Shown piece by piece: positions 1-8,260 of a stretch of DNA of 58,939 bases. Every line of letters starts with the position of its first letter. Positions within the stretch are counted from its first letter, which is position 1. Source of the stretch: Akkermansiaceae bacterium (GTDB lineage Bacteria; Verrucomicrobiota; Verrucomicrobiia; Verrucomicrobiales; Akkermansiaceae). A program made the translations under genes and the position numbers. Where the stretch lies: NCBI GenBank assembly GCA_903878115.1, contig CAIRGO010000269.1, positions 1 through 58,939 on the forward strand, written 5' to 3'. Below the pieces are notes generated by a model that did no database searches, was not told the DNA's origin, and saw only the letters and a list, made by a program, of their open reading frames with translations.

Positions 1-28
1 CAATCTAATCTAGGTGAGGAAGCATTGG

Positions 29-763
29 TCAAAGATTCTGTATGGCTGACACACGCATTCCTTCGAAGGTGATGGTGGAATCTACGCGATGAATCATATC
101 GATTCCACGAGCAATCAGTGCGGCATCACCGCCCGTTGCGATCACTTTTACATCGCCAGATATTTCTGCAAGAAGTTGATGTAAAATTTCTTTTACTAAA
201 CCACGATAGCCGTAGATGGCGCCTGCGGTCATAGCCTCGATGGTAGACTTGCCAATCGCATGCTTTGGCTCTGCGAGTTCGATCAACGGCAGCAGAGCAG
301 TTTTGCGATGTAGATAATCATTCATCGCGCCCAGACCCGGTGCGATCACGCCACCGCAGTATGCTGGTTGAGCGGAAATGACGTCGAAGGTCACAGCGGT
401 GCCAAAGTCGATCACGATGGCAGGTGCAGCGTAGCGCTGCATCACACCCACTGCATTAGCGAGGCGATCCGCGCCGATTTGACGTGGATTGGGGTAGTCG
501 ATGGCAAGATTAAGTTTGCTGTCGCAGGTCAATGAATGAAAGGGAAATTGGGCAGCAAAAAACTCGCTGATGATGGCAGCCTTTGGTGGGACTACTGAAC
601 ACAAGAGCACTGCGTCGAAAGTAATGCCGCCGGTGATGGTGGCGAGTGCCTCTGCCGAAATATCCGCAGTGGGCAACCATTGCTGCCAATCTAGTAATTC
701 ATCCTGATTCGCTAAGCAAAATTTGGTGCGTGTGTTGGAGTTATCAATAAGCAGATAGTTCAT
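29..763 (-). CDS. coaX: type III pantothenate kinase
   Basis: Catalyses the first step of coenzyme A synthesis, ATP-dependent phosphorylation of pantothenate, in the cytosol. The N-terminal phosphate-binding motif DNSNTRTKF, the central PNPRQIGADRLAN and IDFGTAVTFD motifs, GGVIAPGL and a late ATGG follow the order of the CoaX (ASKHA-fold) family. The length of 244 residues is normal. The frame is open from a TTG at 775, but the ATG at 763 is preferred because the protein then begins MNYLLIDNSN, as in other CoaX proteins. It lies 5 bp after a small membrane-protein gene on the same strand and is probably co-transcribed with it. No terminator is visible before the window edge. Confidence 0.95.
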   Translation of the reverse strand: MNYLLIDNSNTRTKFCLANQDELLDWQQWLPTADISAEALATITGGITFDAVLLCSVVPPKAAIISEFFAAQFPFHSLTCDSKLNLAIDYPNPRQIGADRLANAVGVMQRYAAPAIVIDFGTAVTFDVISAQPAYCGGVIAPGLGAMNDYLHRKTALLPLIELAEPKHAIGKSTIEAMTAGAIYGYRGLVKEILHQLLAEISGDVKVIATGGDAALIARGIDMIHRVDSTITFEGMRVSAIQNL

Positions 764-768
764 GATTG

Positions 769-1182
769 TTACCAATTGGTGTGAGAAAAGATTCGTTCTG
801 TTTGATCGGGCAGTTCAAACTCACCGTATTTTTTAACCTGCAATCGACCAGTAGGGAATTGTAACCACAGGACGTTTTGCATATAATTTTTTTCTAACCA
901 AAAACGCGCAACGAATTGCTTGGTTTGGCTAATGTATCGAATGTCTGCGGCATCGATTGATTCTCCAGAATTCGTGATCAATTGCATTTTTTCCACCATA
1001 TCACTGCTTGGTGAATCCAAGGAAATGGTAATCCAATAGTAGTTGGTGTCGCGTTTGACGGTTACTTCATGAATTCGATAGAGGTTCGATTCATCAACAC
1101 CGAGTTGATAGGGTCTTAGCCATTGCCATGCGGAGCACAGAGCAACAAGTATAAAGCTCAAAAGAAAAATAACTAACCGCAT
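769..1182 (-). CDS. hypothetical single-span membrane or secreted protein
   Basis: About 137 residues beginning MRLVIFLLSFILVAL, a hydrophobic segment that serves as a signal anchor or uncleaved signal peptide, followed by a soluble domain rich in alternating polar and hydrophobic residues, suggestive of beta structure. No family is recognised. The open frame extends upstream to 1398, but that part overlaps the amtB terminator and the end of amtB and has serine-rich, noise-like composition, so the start at 1182 just before the hydrophobic segment is chosen. Its stop lies 5 bp before the coaX start, suggesting one transcript. Nothing shows a functional link to CoA synthesis. Confidence 0.6.
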   Translation of the reverse strand: MRLVIFLLSFILVALCSAWQWLRPYQLGVDESNLYRIHEVTVKRDTNYYWITISLDSPSSDMVEKMQLITNSGESIDAADIRYISQTKQFVARFWLEKNYMQNVLWLQFPTGRLQVKKYGEFELPDQTERIFSHTNW

Positions 1183-1224
1183 TTTTGGCACGCACTGATC
1201 AGAATCGTTCGCGCTGAAGAATGC

Positions 1225-1260
1225 AAATAAAAAAGGCGGACTGCACTCGCAGTCCGCCTT
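1225..1260 (-). terminator. intrinsic terminator of amtB
   Basis: A perfect 12-bp stem (1233-1244 with 1249-1260) encloses the 4-nt loop ACTC. Read on the minus strand it is followed by a run of six T and further A/T bases. It lies about 20 bp after the amtB stop, so it should end the amtB transcript before the coaX pair. Confidence 0.92.
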
Positions 1261-1279
1261 GCTATAGAAACAAATGGAA

Positions 1280-2848
1280 TTAATGTTCGTAACCAGCTTC
1301 GTCGTGGTCTGAGAGGTCGAGTCCGATGGACTCAGCTTCTGGAGTTGGACGGAGGCCGATGATAAACTTGACGATGAGTGTGATGACAAAAGTAGCAACG
1401 ACGCTCAGGATGATGGTCAAGCCGCATGCTTTCAACTGATTCATCAGAATGCCGCCAGTGCCACCTGCATCAACGATCAGTTGAGCCATGTCTTTATTCA
1501 CATAGGTGTTCACCGTGGTGAGGTTGCCATTGATGCTGTTGTTAGCGAAGATACCAGTGACGAGCGCACCCATGGTGCCACCGACGCCGTGAATGCCGAA
1601 GGTATCAAGAGCATCGTCATAACCGAGTTTGCTTTTCGCAAAGACAACGGCGAAGTAAGGAACCACAGCGGCGAGGACGCCGATGATCATGGCAGCTTTC
1701 GCATCGACGAAGCCAGCAGCTGGAGTGATGACAACCAGACCTGCAACGGCGCCAGAGCAGAAACCAAGGATAGAAGGTTTGCCTTTGTGGAGTTTCTCGA
1801 TTAGTGCCCATACGAAGCAGGCTGTCGCGGCGGCCAAGGTGGTAGTCATGAAAGCGTTAGCTGCGAGTCCGTCAGCAGCAAGAGCGGAACCAGCATTGAA
1901 GCCATACCAACCGACCCAGAGCATGCCGGTGCCGACCATGCAAAGAACCATGCTGTGCGGGGACATTTTTTCTTTGCCGAAGCCTGTGCGTTTGCCGAGC
2001 ATGATGCAAAGAACAAGAGCAGACCAACCGGAGGACATGTGAACCACGGTTCCACCAGCGAAGTCAATGGCTGGAAGAGCTGAAGCGCCGTTCCAAACGC
2101 CGTTCATCAGACCATCGAAGCCCCAAACCATGTGGGCAAGAGGGAAGTAAACAACGAACATCCAGATGCCAACGAAGAGCATGACCGCAGTGAATTTCAT
2201 GCGCTCTGCAATGGCTCCTACGATAAGAGCTGGGGTGATGATCGCAAACATGAGCTGATACATCGAGAACACGGATTGGCTAGGCCAGCCTGCGTAGTTC
2301 GTGTTTGGTGCTGCACCTACGCCTTCAAGGAAGAAGTATTTGAAGCTACCGAGGTATGGCGCCCAGGAAGGCGCGCCTTCTGCTGGATGCTCACCAAATA
2401 CGAACGAGTAACCCACAAAGTACCAGAGGATCGTAACGAGACCAGCAATGCCAAGGCATTGTGCAAGCACGCTAAGCACGTTCTTCGAACGGACCAGGCC
2501 GCCGTAGAAGAGAGCCAGACCAGGAAGGGTCATGAAAAGCACGAGAGCTGCGCAGATCATCAAGAAACCGTTATGGCCAGGACCAGAAAGGTTTGCTAGT
2601 TTTCCGTCTGCCGCAGGAGCCATGTTATTGAAGTATTGCTCTACATCTGCGATCCGTTTTTCCAATGCCTCAGGCGTTGGTGGTGCAACGGGTGCTTCTG
2701 CGGTAGTTGTCTCAGCGGGTGCAGTAGCCTCAACAGCTGCTGGTGGTGGTGTTTCTTGGGCATGCACCATCGAGAGGAGCGGGCCCAGAATCGCGGCCCC
2801 GAGCAAAAGGAATTTTGCCGGGCTGGTTAGGTAGGATCGTATAGTCAT
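1280..2848 (-). CDS. amtB: ammonium transporter with N-terminal extension
   Basis: Inner-membrane Amt/MEP/Rh-family channel for ammonium uptake. The family core starts near residue 92 and has the signature TLPGLALFYGGLVRSKN, the DFAGGTVVHMSSG segment carrying the first pore histidine (about residue 268) and FGIHGVGG carrying the second (about residue 419), with roughly eleven membrane spans. At 522 residues it is longer than the usual 400-450, because a signal peptide (1-30, ending near VHAQ) and a Pro/Ala/Thr/Glu-rich linker with a short helical stretch precede the channel. No glnK is adjacent. A consensus sigma54 element about 60 bp upstream predicts control by nitrogen status. A strong terminator follows. 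Confidence 0.96.
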   Translation of the reverse strand: MTIRSYLTSPAKFLLLGAAILGPLLSMVHAQETPPPAAVEATAPAETTTAEAPVAPPTPEALEKRIADVEQYFNNMAPAADGKLANLSGPGHNGFLMICAALVLFMTLPGLALFYGGLVRSKNVLSVLAQCLGIAGLVTILWYFVGYSFVFGEHPAEGAPSWAPYLGSFKYFFLEGVGAAPNTNYAGWPSQSVFSMYQLMFAIITPALIVGAIAERMKFTAVMLFVGIWMFVVYFPLAHMVWGFDGLMNGVWNGASALPAIDFAGGTVVHMSSGWSALVLCIMLGKRTGFGKEKMSPHSMVLCMVGTGMLWVGWYGFNAGSALAADGLAANAFMTTTLAAATACFVWALIEKLHKGKPSILGFCSGAVAGLVVITPAAGFVDAKAAMIIGVLAAVVPYFAVVFAKSKLGYDDALDTFGIHGVGGTMGALVTGIFANNSINGNLTTVNTYVNKDMAQLIVDAGGTGGILMNQLKACGLTIILSVVATFVITLIVKFIIGLRPTPEAESIGLDLSDHDEAGYEH

Positions 2849-2907
2849 ATATTATAATCGGGTTGGATCAGCAATGGTGTATCGTTGCCGATGTTCTTCG
2901 GGGTTTA

Positions 2908-2923
2908 AGCAAGCAATGTGCCA
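2908..2923 (-). promoter_or_regulatory. sigma54 (-24/-12) promoter for amtB
   Basis: On the minus strand the sequence reads TGGCACA-N4-TTGCT, one base from the RpoN consensus TGGCACG-N4-TTGCW and with exact GG-N10-GC spacing. Transcription would start about 12 bp downstream, leaving a leader of roughly 50 nt before the amtB ATG. No NtrC-type palindrome was recognised upstream. Confidence 0.82.
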
Positions 2924-3296
2924 ACTTTGTTGCGTTATGAGTTCATCTTCTACATTTACGAGAATTGATGTTTTGGATTTGTTAAATAAATGTATTTTTT
3001 CCCTTGATTCATGAAAGGAAATCATACCTTGGGGATGTGAGAGGAAAGATAGATTTTTTTCCGTTCCATCGAGATAATGCTCTAGATTATTGTTTTTTTG
3101 TGTGTGAATGCCAGATTTTAGGGTCGCTGCTTGTCATTTTTGTTGTTAAAAAAACATTCTTTTGTTTTTTAGGGTATAAATTGATTGCTCACACGGTTAT
3201 TGGCAAGCCAGGGATTCATTTATTTGCGACCATTTTCCTTAATGAATCATGGATTTTTAGAATTTGAGCATGAGCGAATCAGTATTATTTTTCATC
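2924..3296. other. A/T-rich divergent intergenic region
   Basis: The stretch between the two opposed sigma54 elements is A/T-rich with several T and A runs, suited to a bendable enhancer region. The only frame of note (3004-3267, plus) has no recognisable product and low-complexity Phe/Cys-rich composition. No classical NtrC site (GCAC-N5-GTGC type) was found by eye; enhancer sites for a different activator cannot be excluded. Confidence 0.6.
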
Positions 3297-3312
3297 TGGC
3301 ACGATTTTTGCT
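3297..3312 (+). promoter_or_regulatory. sigma54 (-24/-12) promoter for the first porin
   Basis: TGGCACG, four bases (ATTT), then TTGCT: an exact match to the RpoN consensus with correct spacing. The predicted start near 3324 gives a leader of about 50 nt. That leader contains a small perfect hairpin (GGTTC-TC-GAACC, 3348-3359) ending 13 nt before the porin ATG. Confidence 0.88.
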
Positions 3313-3372
3313 AGTTGCTTTCTAGCGGCTGCTTGTAAAACATCCGCGGTTCTCGAACCAAACTACTACAAC

Positions 3373-4206
3373 ATGAATATAACATCCAAAAAATTGATGG
3401 GCCTAATCGCACTTGCATCACCTATGCTCGCGACTCTGGCGTCTGCTGAATCCACCTCACCGTTCTCGAATATCACTGGCAGTATTTCTGGCGGTTATGA
3501 TTCAGAGTATTATTTCCGTGGTCTCTGGTTCTCGAGCAACAATGCTTGGGCCGGCGTGAACCTATCGATGCCAGTGGCAGAAAAGCTCACCTTGAACTTC
3601 GGTGCTCTCTACACCAATGGTCTTGACACCGACATTGATGGTGTTGGAAACCTTAACTACTCAGAGATGGATCTGATGGCATCGTTGAACTACGATGCAG
3701 GTTGGGCCAAATTCGGTGCGGTTTACACAAACTATACTTTCTTTGATACTTTCTCTGGTGCATTAGACGACGGCACTAGCAACGGATTCGGTGGCGAAGA
3801 TGATTCTTTCGTCAAAGGTGTTGGTGAAGTGGGCCTCACCATGGCAATTCCACTCGGCGCCTTCAATGTTTACTTGGCTGGTTACTATGACATCAAGATC
3901 GAAGCTGCTTATTTCGAAGTTGGTGCAGACTACACGTATGCTGTCAACGATAAGCTATCTCTGGTTCCTTCAGTACAACTCGGCTATGCGGGTGGAGAAT
4001 ACTACACCTACCCATCTGTCTCTAACGACGACAATGGCTGGACCCACATTCGTGCTGGTATCACCGCTCCTTACAAAGTTACTGATGCTTTGACGATTAC
4101 TCCTTACATCGCATGCAACTTTGCCTTGGAAGCTCGTAAAGACATCAACACCGCAAGAGACAAAAACGATCTGTTCGGTGGGATCTCTGCGACTTACGCA
4201 TTCTAA
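3373..4206 (+). CDS. TorF-like outer-membrane porin
   Basis: A 277-residue secreted beta-barrel protein. A signal peptide ends near LASA/ESTS. The mature N-terminus has SGGYDSEYYFRGLWFS, matching the family pattern of Gly-Tyr-x-Ser-x-Tyr-x-Phe-Arg-Gly seen in TorF/Gcw_chp putative porins. The rest alternates hydrophobic and polar residues in strand-length segments, and the chain ends in Phe (TYAF), as expected for BAM-assembled barrels. A sigma54 promoter lies upstream and an intrinsic terminator follows, so it is probably monocistronic. The position opposite amtB suggests passage of a nitrogenous solute across the outer membrane; the substrate is not shown by the sequence. Confidence 0.85.
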   Translation: MNITSKKLMGLIALASPMLATLASAESTSPFSNITGSISGGYDSEYYFRGLWFSSNNAWAGVNLSMPVAEKLTLNFGALYTNGLDTDIDGVGNLNYSEMDLMASLNYDAGWAKFGAVYTNYTFFDTFSGALDDGTSNGFGGEDDSFVKGVGEVGLTMAIPLGAFNVYLAGYYDIKIEAAYFEVGADYTYAVNDKLSLVPSVQLGYAGGEYYTYPSVSNDDNGWTHIRAGITAPYKVTDALTITPYIACNFALEARKDINTARDKNDLFGGISATYAF

Positions 4207-4252
4207 TAGATCCTTGAGCTGTTTCGCACTCAATACAAAATAATTGAATCAT

Positions 4253-4288
4253 AGCCCGTCTGGTGGAAACACTAGACGGGCTTTTTTC
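4253..4288 (+). terminator. intrinsic terminator of the first porin
   Basis: A 13-bp stem (4253-4265 with 4270-4282, one G-T wobble) closed by a GAAA tetraloop, followed directly by six T. It lies about 45 bp after the porin stop. Confidence 0.92.
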
Positions 4289-4620
4289 TTTCTCTCACCT
4301 TAGCTAGATGAGTGGTATATTTAGGATCGCTGTTTATTTTGCCAAAGGGAATGATGTTGTTGCGTTTTACCATGATCGGGATCAAAATCTTGTCCCAATC
4401 TTGTCCCAATCTTGTCCCAATCTTGCCTGGGATTGTCACTGCGGGTTAAATTATTTCGGATATTCGAAATATAAATATCTTTTTTCTTGTTTTTATGAAT
4501 TAAATTCATTAGGATGTGCTCGGCAACGAAGAATGATGATTTTTTCATTTTATTTGCCGTTAGTAATTTCCTTTGCCCAAGTGCCGAGGAACAACCAAAA
4601 AAAGTAAACATACAGAAAAT
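4289..4620. other. intergenic region upstream of the second porin
   Basis: About 330 bp without a credible gene. Frames on both strands (4308-4607 plus, 4321-4611 minus) overlap each other and give no recognisable protein. It holds the 11-bp direct repeats at 4388-4427. A weak sigma54-like GG-N10-GC arrangement (4428-4442, 7 of 11 conserved positions) abuts the repeats but would leave a leader of about 170 nt. The last 150 bp are very A/T-rich. Confidence 0.5.
4388..4427 (+). repeat. 11-bp direct repeats (iterons)
   Basis: TCTTGTCCCAA is repeated three times head to tail without interruption (4388-4420), with a partial fourth copy (TCTTGCC, 4421-4427). The 11-bp period puts each copy on roughly the same helical face, as in tandem operator sites or iterons. 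It lies between the first porin terminator and the second porin. Confidence 0.9.
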
Positions 4621-5373
4621 ATGCTCAATAACAATACAACTAAAACTATTGGCGCCTTCTTGGCAGTAGCAGCCCTTTCATCAGGTGCTGCCATGGCAGA
4701 AATTGAAGGTGATATTTATGCAGGCTATGCCACGCAATACAACTTCCGTGGTGTCAACAACGGGGATGACCTTGGAGAAGCTGGCGTTAATCTATCCACC
4801 AAATGTCCTCTTACGGGAGGTACCATCACCGCTGGTGTCTGGTACGGTTCAGTTAATGCCGATGATCGTCTTCTCGACAATCAGATGATTTCTACATTGG
4901 GAATCAGCAAGCAGTTCGATGCCGTTGATGTTGGCTTTGGGTTTATCCGCTACGACTTTGATAATGGTGGCAGGTCTTTTTTCTCCGACACCAGCGAAAT
5001 TTACCTTTCCGCTGCTACTGACCTCTATGCTGGGGTGCGTGGTAAAGTAGCTGCTTACTACGACGTAGAAATAAACGATGGCTGGTATTTGGAAGGTACG
5101 CTCTCGAAGTCTTTTGAAATCAACGAAACAGTGGACTTGACTGTTACCGGTGGTCTCAGCGTTTATCAAAGCCATGCATCTAATACGGATGGTCTCAACC
5201 AATTGTTTGTTACAGTAGCAATGCCTTGGGCCGTTAAAGATAATGTTACTCTGACTCCTTACGTGAAATATTCGGATGTTGACAGCGATCAATTTTCCGG
5301 CATCAACGGTGGTGATCTAGACAGTGGCGATAACGAATTCTTCGGCGGTATCCGCTTGAGTGTGTCGTTCTAA
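4621..5373 (+). CDS. TorF-like outer-membrane porin, second copy
   Basis: A 250-residue paralogue of the preceding porin. The signal peptide ends near AAMA/EIEG. The mature start has IYAGYATQYNFRGVNNGDD, the same Gly-Tyr...Phe-Arg-Gly signature, and the protein ends in SVSF with the terminal Phe of outer-membrane barrels. The frame is open from 4573, but the ATG at 4621 is preferred because the signal peptide starts there. The two porins are clearly diverged outside the N-terminal motif, so the duplication is not recent. It has its own terminator and a repeat-containing upstream region, implying regulation separate from the first copy. Confidence 0.83.
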   Translation: MLNNNTTKTIGAFLAVAALSSGAAMAEIEGDIYAGYATQYNFRGVNNGDDLGEAGVNLSTKCPLTGGTITAGVWYGSVNADDRLLDNQMISTLGISKQFDAVDVGFGFIRYDFDNGGRSFFSDTSEIYLSAATDLYAGVRGKVAAYYDVEINDGWYLEGTLSKSFEINETVDLTVTGGLSVYQSHASNTDGLNQLFVTVAMPWAVKDNVTLTPYVKYSDVDSDQFSGINGGDLDSGDNEFFGGIRLSVSF

Positions 5374-5398
5374 TTTTTGCCTCATACTCTTAATTCAT

Positions 5399-5429
5399 GG
5401 CGATCATCTTCGGGTGATCGCCCTTTTTA
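5399..5429 (+). terminator. intrinsic terminator of the second porin
   Basis: An 8-bp stem (5399-5406 with 5415-5422) extended by two inner pairs around a TTCG tetraloop, followed by CTTTTTATT. It lies 26 bp after the porin stop. Confidence 0.9.
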
Positions 5430-5438
5430 TTGATTAGT

Positions 5439-6032
5439 TCATTTGATGAACGCATTCATAAAATCCTCGAGAGACTTATGATCTTGATCATCATAGCGGT
5501 GACAATGGAATCCATGTCGCATACCCTCATCGATGTTTGCTGCCAGATCATCAATATAGATCGTTTCTGCGGGATCGAGTTGATACTCGCGTATAGCATG
5601 TTGGTAAAAACTCTTGTCAGGTTTCATGCATCCAATCTGGTAGGACATCACGGCTCCGTGAAAATGCGTAAACCCGGGATATGCCTCGTAAATCCATGGG
5701 CAGTGGATGGGATTGATATTGGAAAACAAAATCAAGCGATGCCCCTGCATCGCCAGTCTCTCAGCCAACTGCCACATTGGAATGATCGGTGTAAATATCG
5801 AACGCCAGGCTTTTTCGAATTCTTCTGGAGTGGCATTCGATTCGAGCGTCAGCAGTGCCCAATCAATAAAGTCATCGGCGTTGATGCGTCCAGATTCTAG
5901 ATCATCACGTTTTGCCTCCAAACGCCGGAAGCGCTCTTGTGCATCGGCACAATCATCCGGAATGAGCGAGTAAAGTTGCGCTTTGTAGTCGAACCGCAGC
6001 AGTACGTTGCCAATATCGAAAAGAAATGTCAT
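5439..6032 (-). CDS. HAD-superfamily phosphatase, YihX-like
   Basis: A 197-residue cytosolic haloacid-dehalogenase hydrolase. Motif I is FDIGNVLLRFD, where the second Asp of the usual DxD is replaced as in the YihX subgroup. Motif II is LFSNIN, motif III is the Lys in GCMKPD and motif IV is YIDDLAANID. An alpha-helical cap of about 80 residues sits between motifs I and II. YihX-type enzymes act on sugar phosphates such as glucose-1-phosphate; the substrate here is unknown. It is transcribed convergently with the second porin. Confidence 0.85.
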   Translation of the reverse strand: MTFLFDIGNVLLRFDYKAQLYSLIPDDCADAQERFRRLEAKRDDLESGRINADDFIDWALLTLESNATPEEFEKAWRSIFTPIIPMWQLAERLAMQGHRLILFSNINPIHCPWIYEAYPGFTHFHGAVMSYQIGCMKPDKSFYQHAIREYQLDPAETIYIDDLAANIDEGMRHGFHCHRYDDQDHKSLEDFMNAFIK

Positions 6033-6130
6033 GGCGTGAAGCTGCTTAAATTTAAGGAAGAAAGAAAGCCGATTTTTTTACTGATTTGCATTGAGTTTAC
6101 AATAAACAAAACTAGACTGCGCCGGAGATT

Positions 6131-7072
6131 ATGAAACGATTACAAAGACTTCTGTTAGGAATCCTTGGCACGATGATGCTTAGCGTTGTGACAGCTCTGG
6201 AGGCATTCATGGTTGTGGAAGCTCATTCAGGTAAAGTATTCATGGCGCAGAATTCGAACGTAAAACGACCAGTCGCAAGCCTAACAAAAATTGCCACTGG
6301 TGTGGTCGCCACTGATTGGGCCATCGCGACGGGGCAAGATTTGAAAAAAGTGATGGCCACAGTGCCTGAGTCAATCACTCGCGTGGGAGGGCCAAATCCT
6401 CTGAACTTGCAGCCTGGTCAGCAAATTTCTCTATCGGATGCATTGTATGCCGCATTGTTAGGCTCTGATAATCTTTCCGCGATGACGATTGCTGACCATA
6501 TCGGCAGAGATATCAATAATCGACGCGGGAAAAATGGTGAACCGATCTGGACCTTCGTTCAGGAAATGAATGAGCTTTCTCGTGTATTAGGGATGAAAAG
6601 CACCAAATTTCTCAATCCCCATGGATTAGAGTTACCGAAGCAGGAAGGTTTTTCTACGGCGGCCGATATGGCAAGGTTATCGATTTTTGCGATGCGTCGC
6701 CCAGCGTTTTCATTTTTTGTTAGACAGAAATCACGTACGATTACCGTGAATGGAAAATCATTCACTCTTACTAATACGAACCAACTAGTAGGAGAAGAAG
6801 GCATTCACGGAATCAAGACTGGTCAAACAACACCTGCGGGACCTTGCCTCGCCACCAGCATGGACAAAGATCCCTTGGTAAGAAATAAACCTGATGGCAC
6901 TAAGGGAGCCACCCCGCGGCGGATGATTGTGGTATTGCTCAATAGCCCTGATCGATTTGGCAGAACACGTGGGTTCCTCAACAGTGCTTGGGGTCAATAT
7001 GATCGCTGGATCGCTGCCGGAGCGCCAGTACAGGATCGCAATCGCGAAATGTTATCCGTGCCTAATTTCTGA
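6131..7072 (+). CDS. D-alanyl-D-alanine carboxypeptidase (peptidase S11)
   Basis: Periplasmic penicillin-binding protein that trims the terminal D-Ala from peptidoglycan stem peptides. The N-terminal hydrophobic stretch (about residues 1-25) is a signal peptide or anchor. All three active-site boxes are present and ordered: SLTK (SxxK), SDN (SxN) and KTG in GIKTGQT. At 313 residues it lacks the full C-terminal beta domain of PBP5. The sequence GGAGAT lies 5 bp upstream of the ATG as a plausible ribosome-binding site. It starts a run of five plus-strand genes with gaps of 4-61 bp. Confidence 0.93.
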   Translation: MKRLQRLLLGILGTMMLSVVTALEAFMVVEAHSGKVFMAQNSNVKRPVASLTKIATGVVATDWAIATGQDLKKVMATVPESITRVGGPNPLNLQPGQQISLSDALYAALLGSDNLSAMTIADHIGRDINNRRGKNGEPIWTFVQEMNELSRVLGMKSTKFLNPHGLELPKQEGFSTAADMARLSIFAMRRPAFSFFVRQKSRTITVNGKSFTLTNTNQLVGEEGIHGIKTGQTTPAGPCLATSMDKDPLVRNKPDGTKGATPRRMIVVLLNSPDRFGRTRGFLNSAWGQYDRWIAAGAPVQDRNREMLSVPNF

Positions 7073-7125
7073 TTTTAGCACAGATAATGCTTACATTTAT
7101 ACATTCTTATTAGACAAACAGATTT

Positions 7126-8199
7126 ATGAAAATTGGTATATTAAATAGTGGCGGAGATTGCCCTGGATTGAACGCCGTGATTCACGGTGTAGTAGGAGCG
7201 GCTGCCGAATTGGGATGGGAAGTCGTGGGCTTCCGTGATGGCTTTGAAGGATTACTTCCTCCAGGTGATTTCATGATGCTCAATCCCGCTGATACGGTGG
7301 GTATTTTGAAATTAGGTGGCACGATTTTGGGCACTACTAACAAAGGACATTTCGCCGCGAAAATTGGCGTCAACGAAGTCAGCGGAGTGCCTGCGGAAAT
7401 CGTAGCGAAAGCTAAGCGAACCATGGAGAAATTAGGCATCGGTGCTTTAGTAGTTGTTGGCGGCGATGGCTCGCTTACTACCGGATTGCAACTCTATCGC
7501 GAAGGCTGGCCCATCATCGGTGTGCCGAAAACGATTGATAATGATCTTCGTGCCACCGCGATGACATTTGGTTTTGATAGTGCTGTCTGCTCTGTAGTGG
7601 ATGGTCTCGATCGATTGCACACCACGGCTGCCAGTCACAAACGTGTGATGGTGTTGGAGGTGATGGGGCGGCATGCAGGCTGGATTGCCCTCTGGGGCGG
7701 CATGGCGGGTGGTGCTAATGTGGTTTTACTTCCGGAAATTCCTTTTGATATGGCTAAAGTAGCCGAGCACATCAAAGCTCGCGAGGCTGCGGGCTTTCAT
7801 AGCACCTTGGTAGTAGTTGCTGAAGGTGCGCGACTTCCTGATGGCCATGTGATGAGCATCGACGACAATGCCGGTGGCGAAATTCGGCTCGGTGGCATGG
7901 GCGACTATGTGGCACGGAAAATTGAACAACTCACAGGAAAAGAAACCCGTTCTTGCACACTTGGGCATTTGCAGCGTGGCGGTGCGCCGACTTCACTCGA
8001 TCGCATCCTTGGCGTGCGCTTCGGTGTGATGGCGGTAAAATTGGCCGCAGAAGGCCGCTTCGGTCGCATGGTCAGTTATCAATCATATCATGTTGATTCA
8101 GTGCCCATCGAAGAAGCGGTGGACCAACTACGTTTGGTAGATCCCCAAGGCGAAATGGTACAGGCCGGGCGAGCCATTGGCATTTGTTTTGGAGATTGA
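7126..8199 (+). CDS. pfkA: 6-phosphofructokinase
   Basis: Phosphorylates fructose 6-phosphate in glycolysis. The N-terminal GILNSGGDCPGLNA loop, GGDGS near residue 110, PKTIDND near residue 134, and MGRHAGW are all PFK-A family motifs. The pair of Gly in GGDGS and Lys in PKTIDND matches group III enzymes such as actinobacterial ATP-dependent PFK. A pyrophosphate-dependent enzyme would usually carry GGDD. ATP use is therefore favoured on residue evidence alone. The length of 357 residues is usual for this group. It lies 53 bp after the carboxypeptidase gene. Confidence 0.94.
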   Translation: MKIGILNSGGDCPGLNAVIHGVVGAAAELGWEVVGFRDGFEGLLPPGDFMMLNPADTVGILKLGGTILGTTNKGHFAAKIGVNEVSGVPAEIVAKAKRTMEKLGIGALVVVGGDGSLTTGLQLYREGWPIIGVPKTIDNDLRATAMTFGFDSAVCSVVDGLDRLHTTAASHKRVMVLEVMGRHAGWIALWGGMAGGANVVLLPEIPFDMAKVAEHIKAREAAGFHSTLVVVAEGARLPDGHVMSIDDNAGGEIRLGGMGDYVARKIEQLTGKETRSCTLGHLQRGGAPTSLDRILGVRFGVMAVKLAAEGRFGRMVSYQSYHVDSVPIEEAVDQLRLVDPQGEMVQAGRAIGICFGD

Positions 8200-8260
8200 T
8201 CATTTAGCGATTTAGCATTTGGTGTTGCAAGAACGTGGGAATCTGCTTGAATCCCGCGCC

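Noticed and set aside
3004-3267. An 87-residue frame between the two sigma54 promoters
   Set aside because: Low-complexity Phe/Cys-rich translation, no family, located in a regulatory A/T-rich region.
4388-4427. CRISPR-like array
   Set aside because: The repeats are 11 bp and directly adjacent without spacers, and no cas gene is present.
4308-4611. Overlapping frames on both strands ahead of the second porin
   Set aside because: They mask each other, cross the 11-bp repeats and give no recognisable protein.
7126-8199. Pyrophosphate-dependent phosphofructokinase
   Set aside because: The motif is GGDGS, not GGDD, which favours ATP; Lys in PKTIDND alone is shared by group III ATP enzymes.
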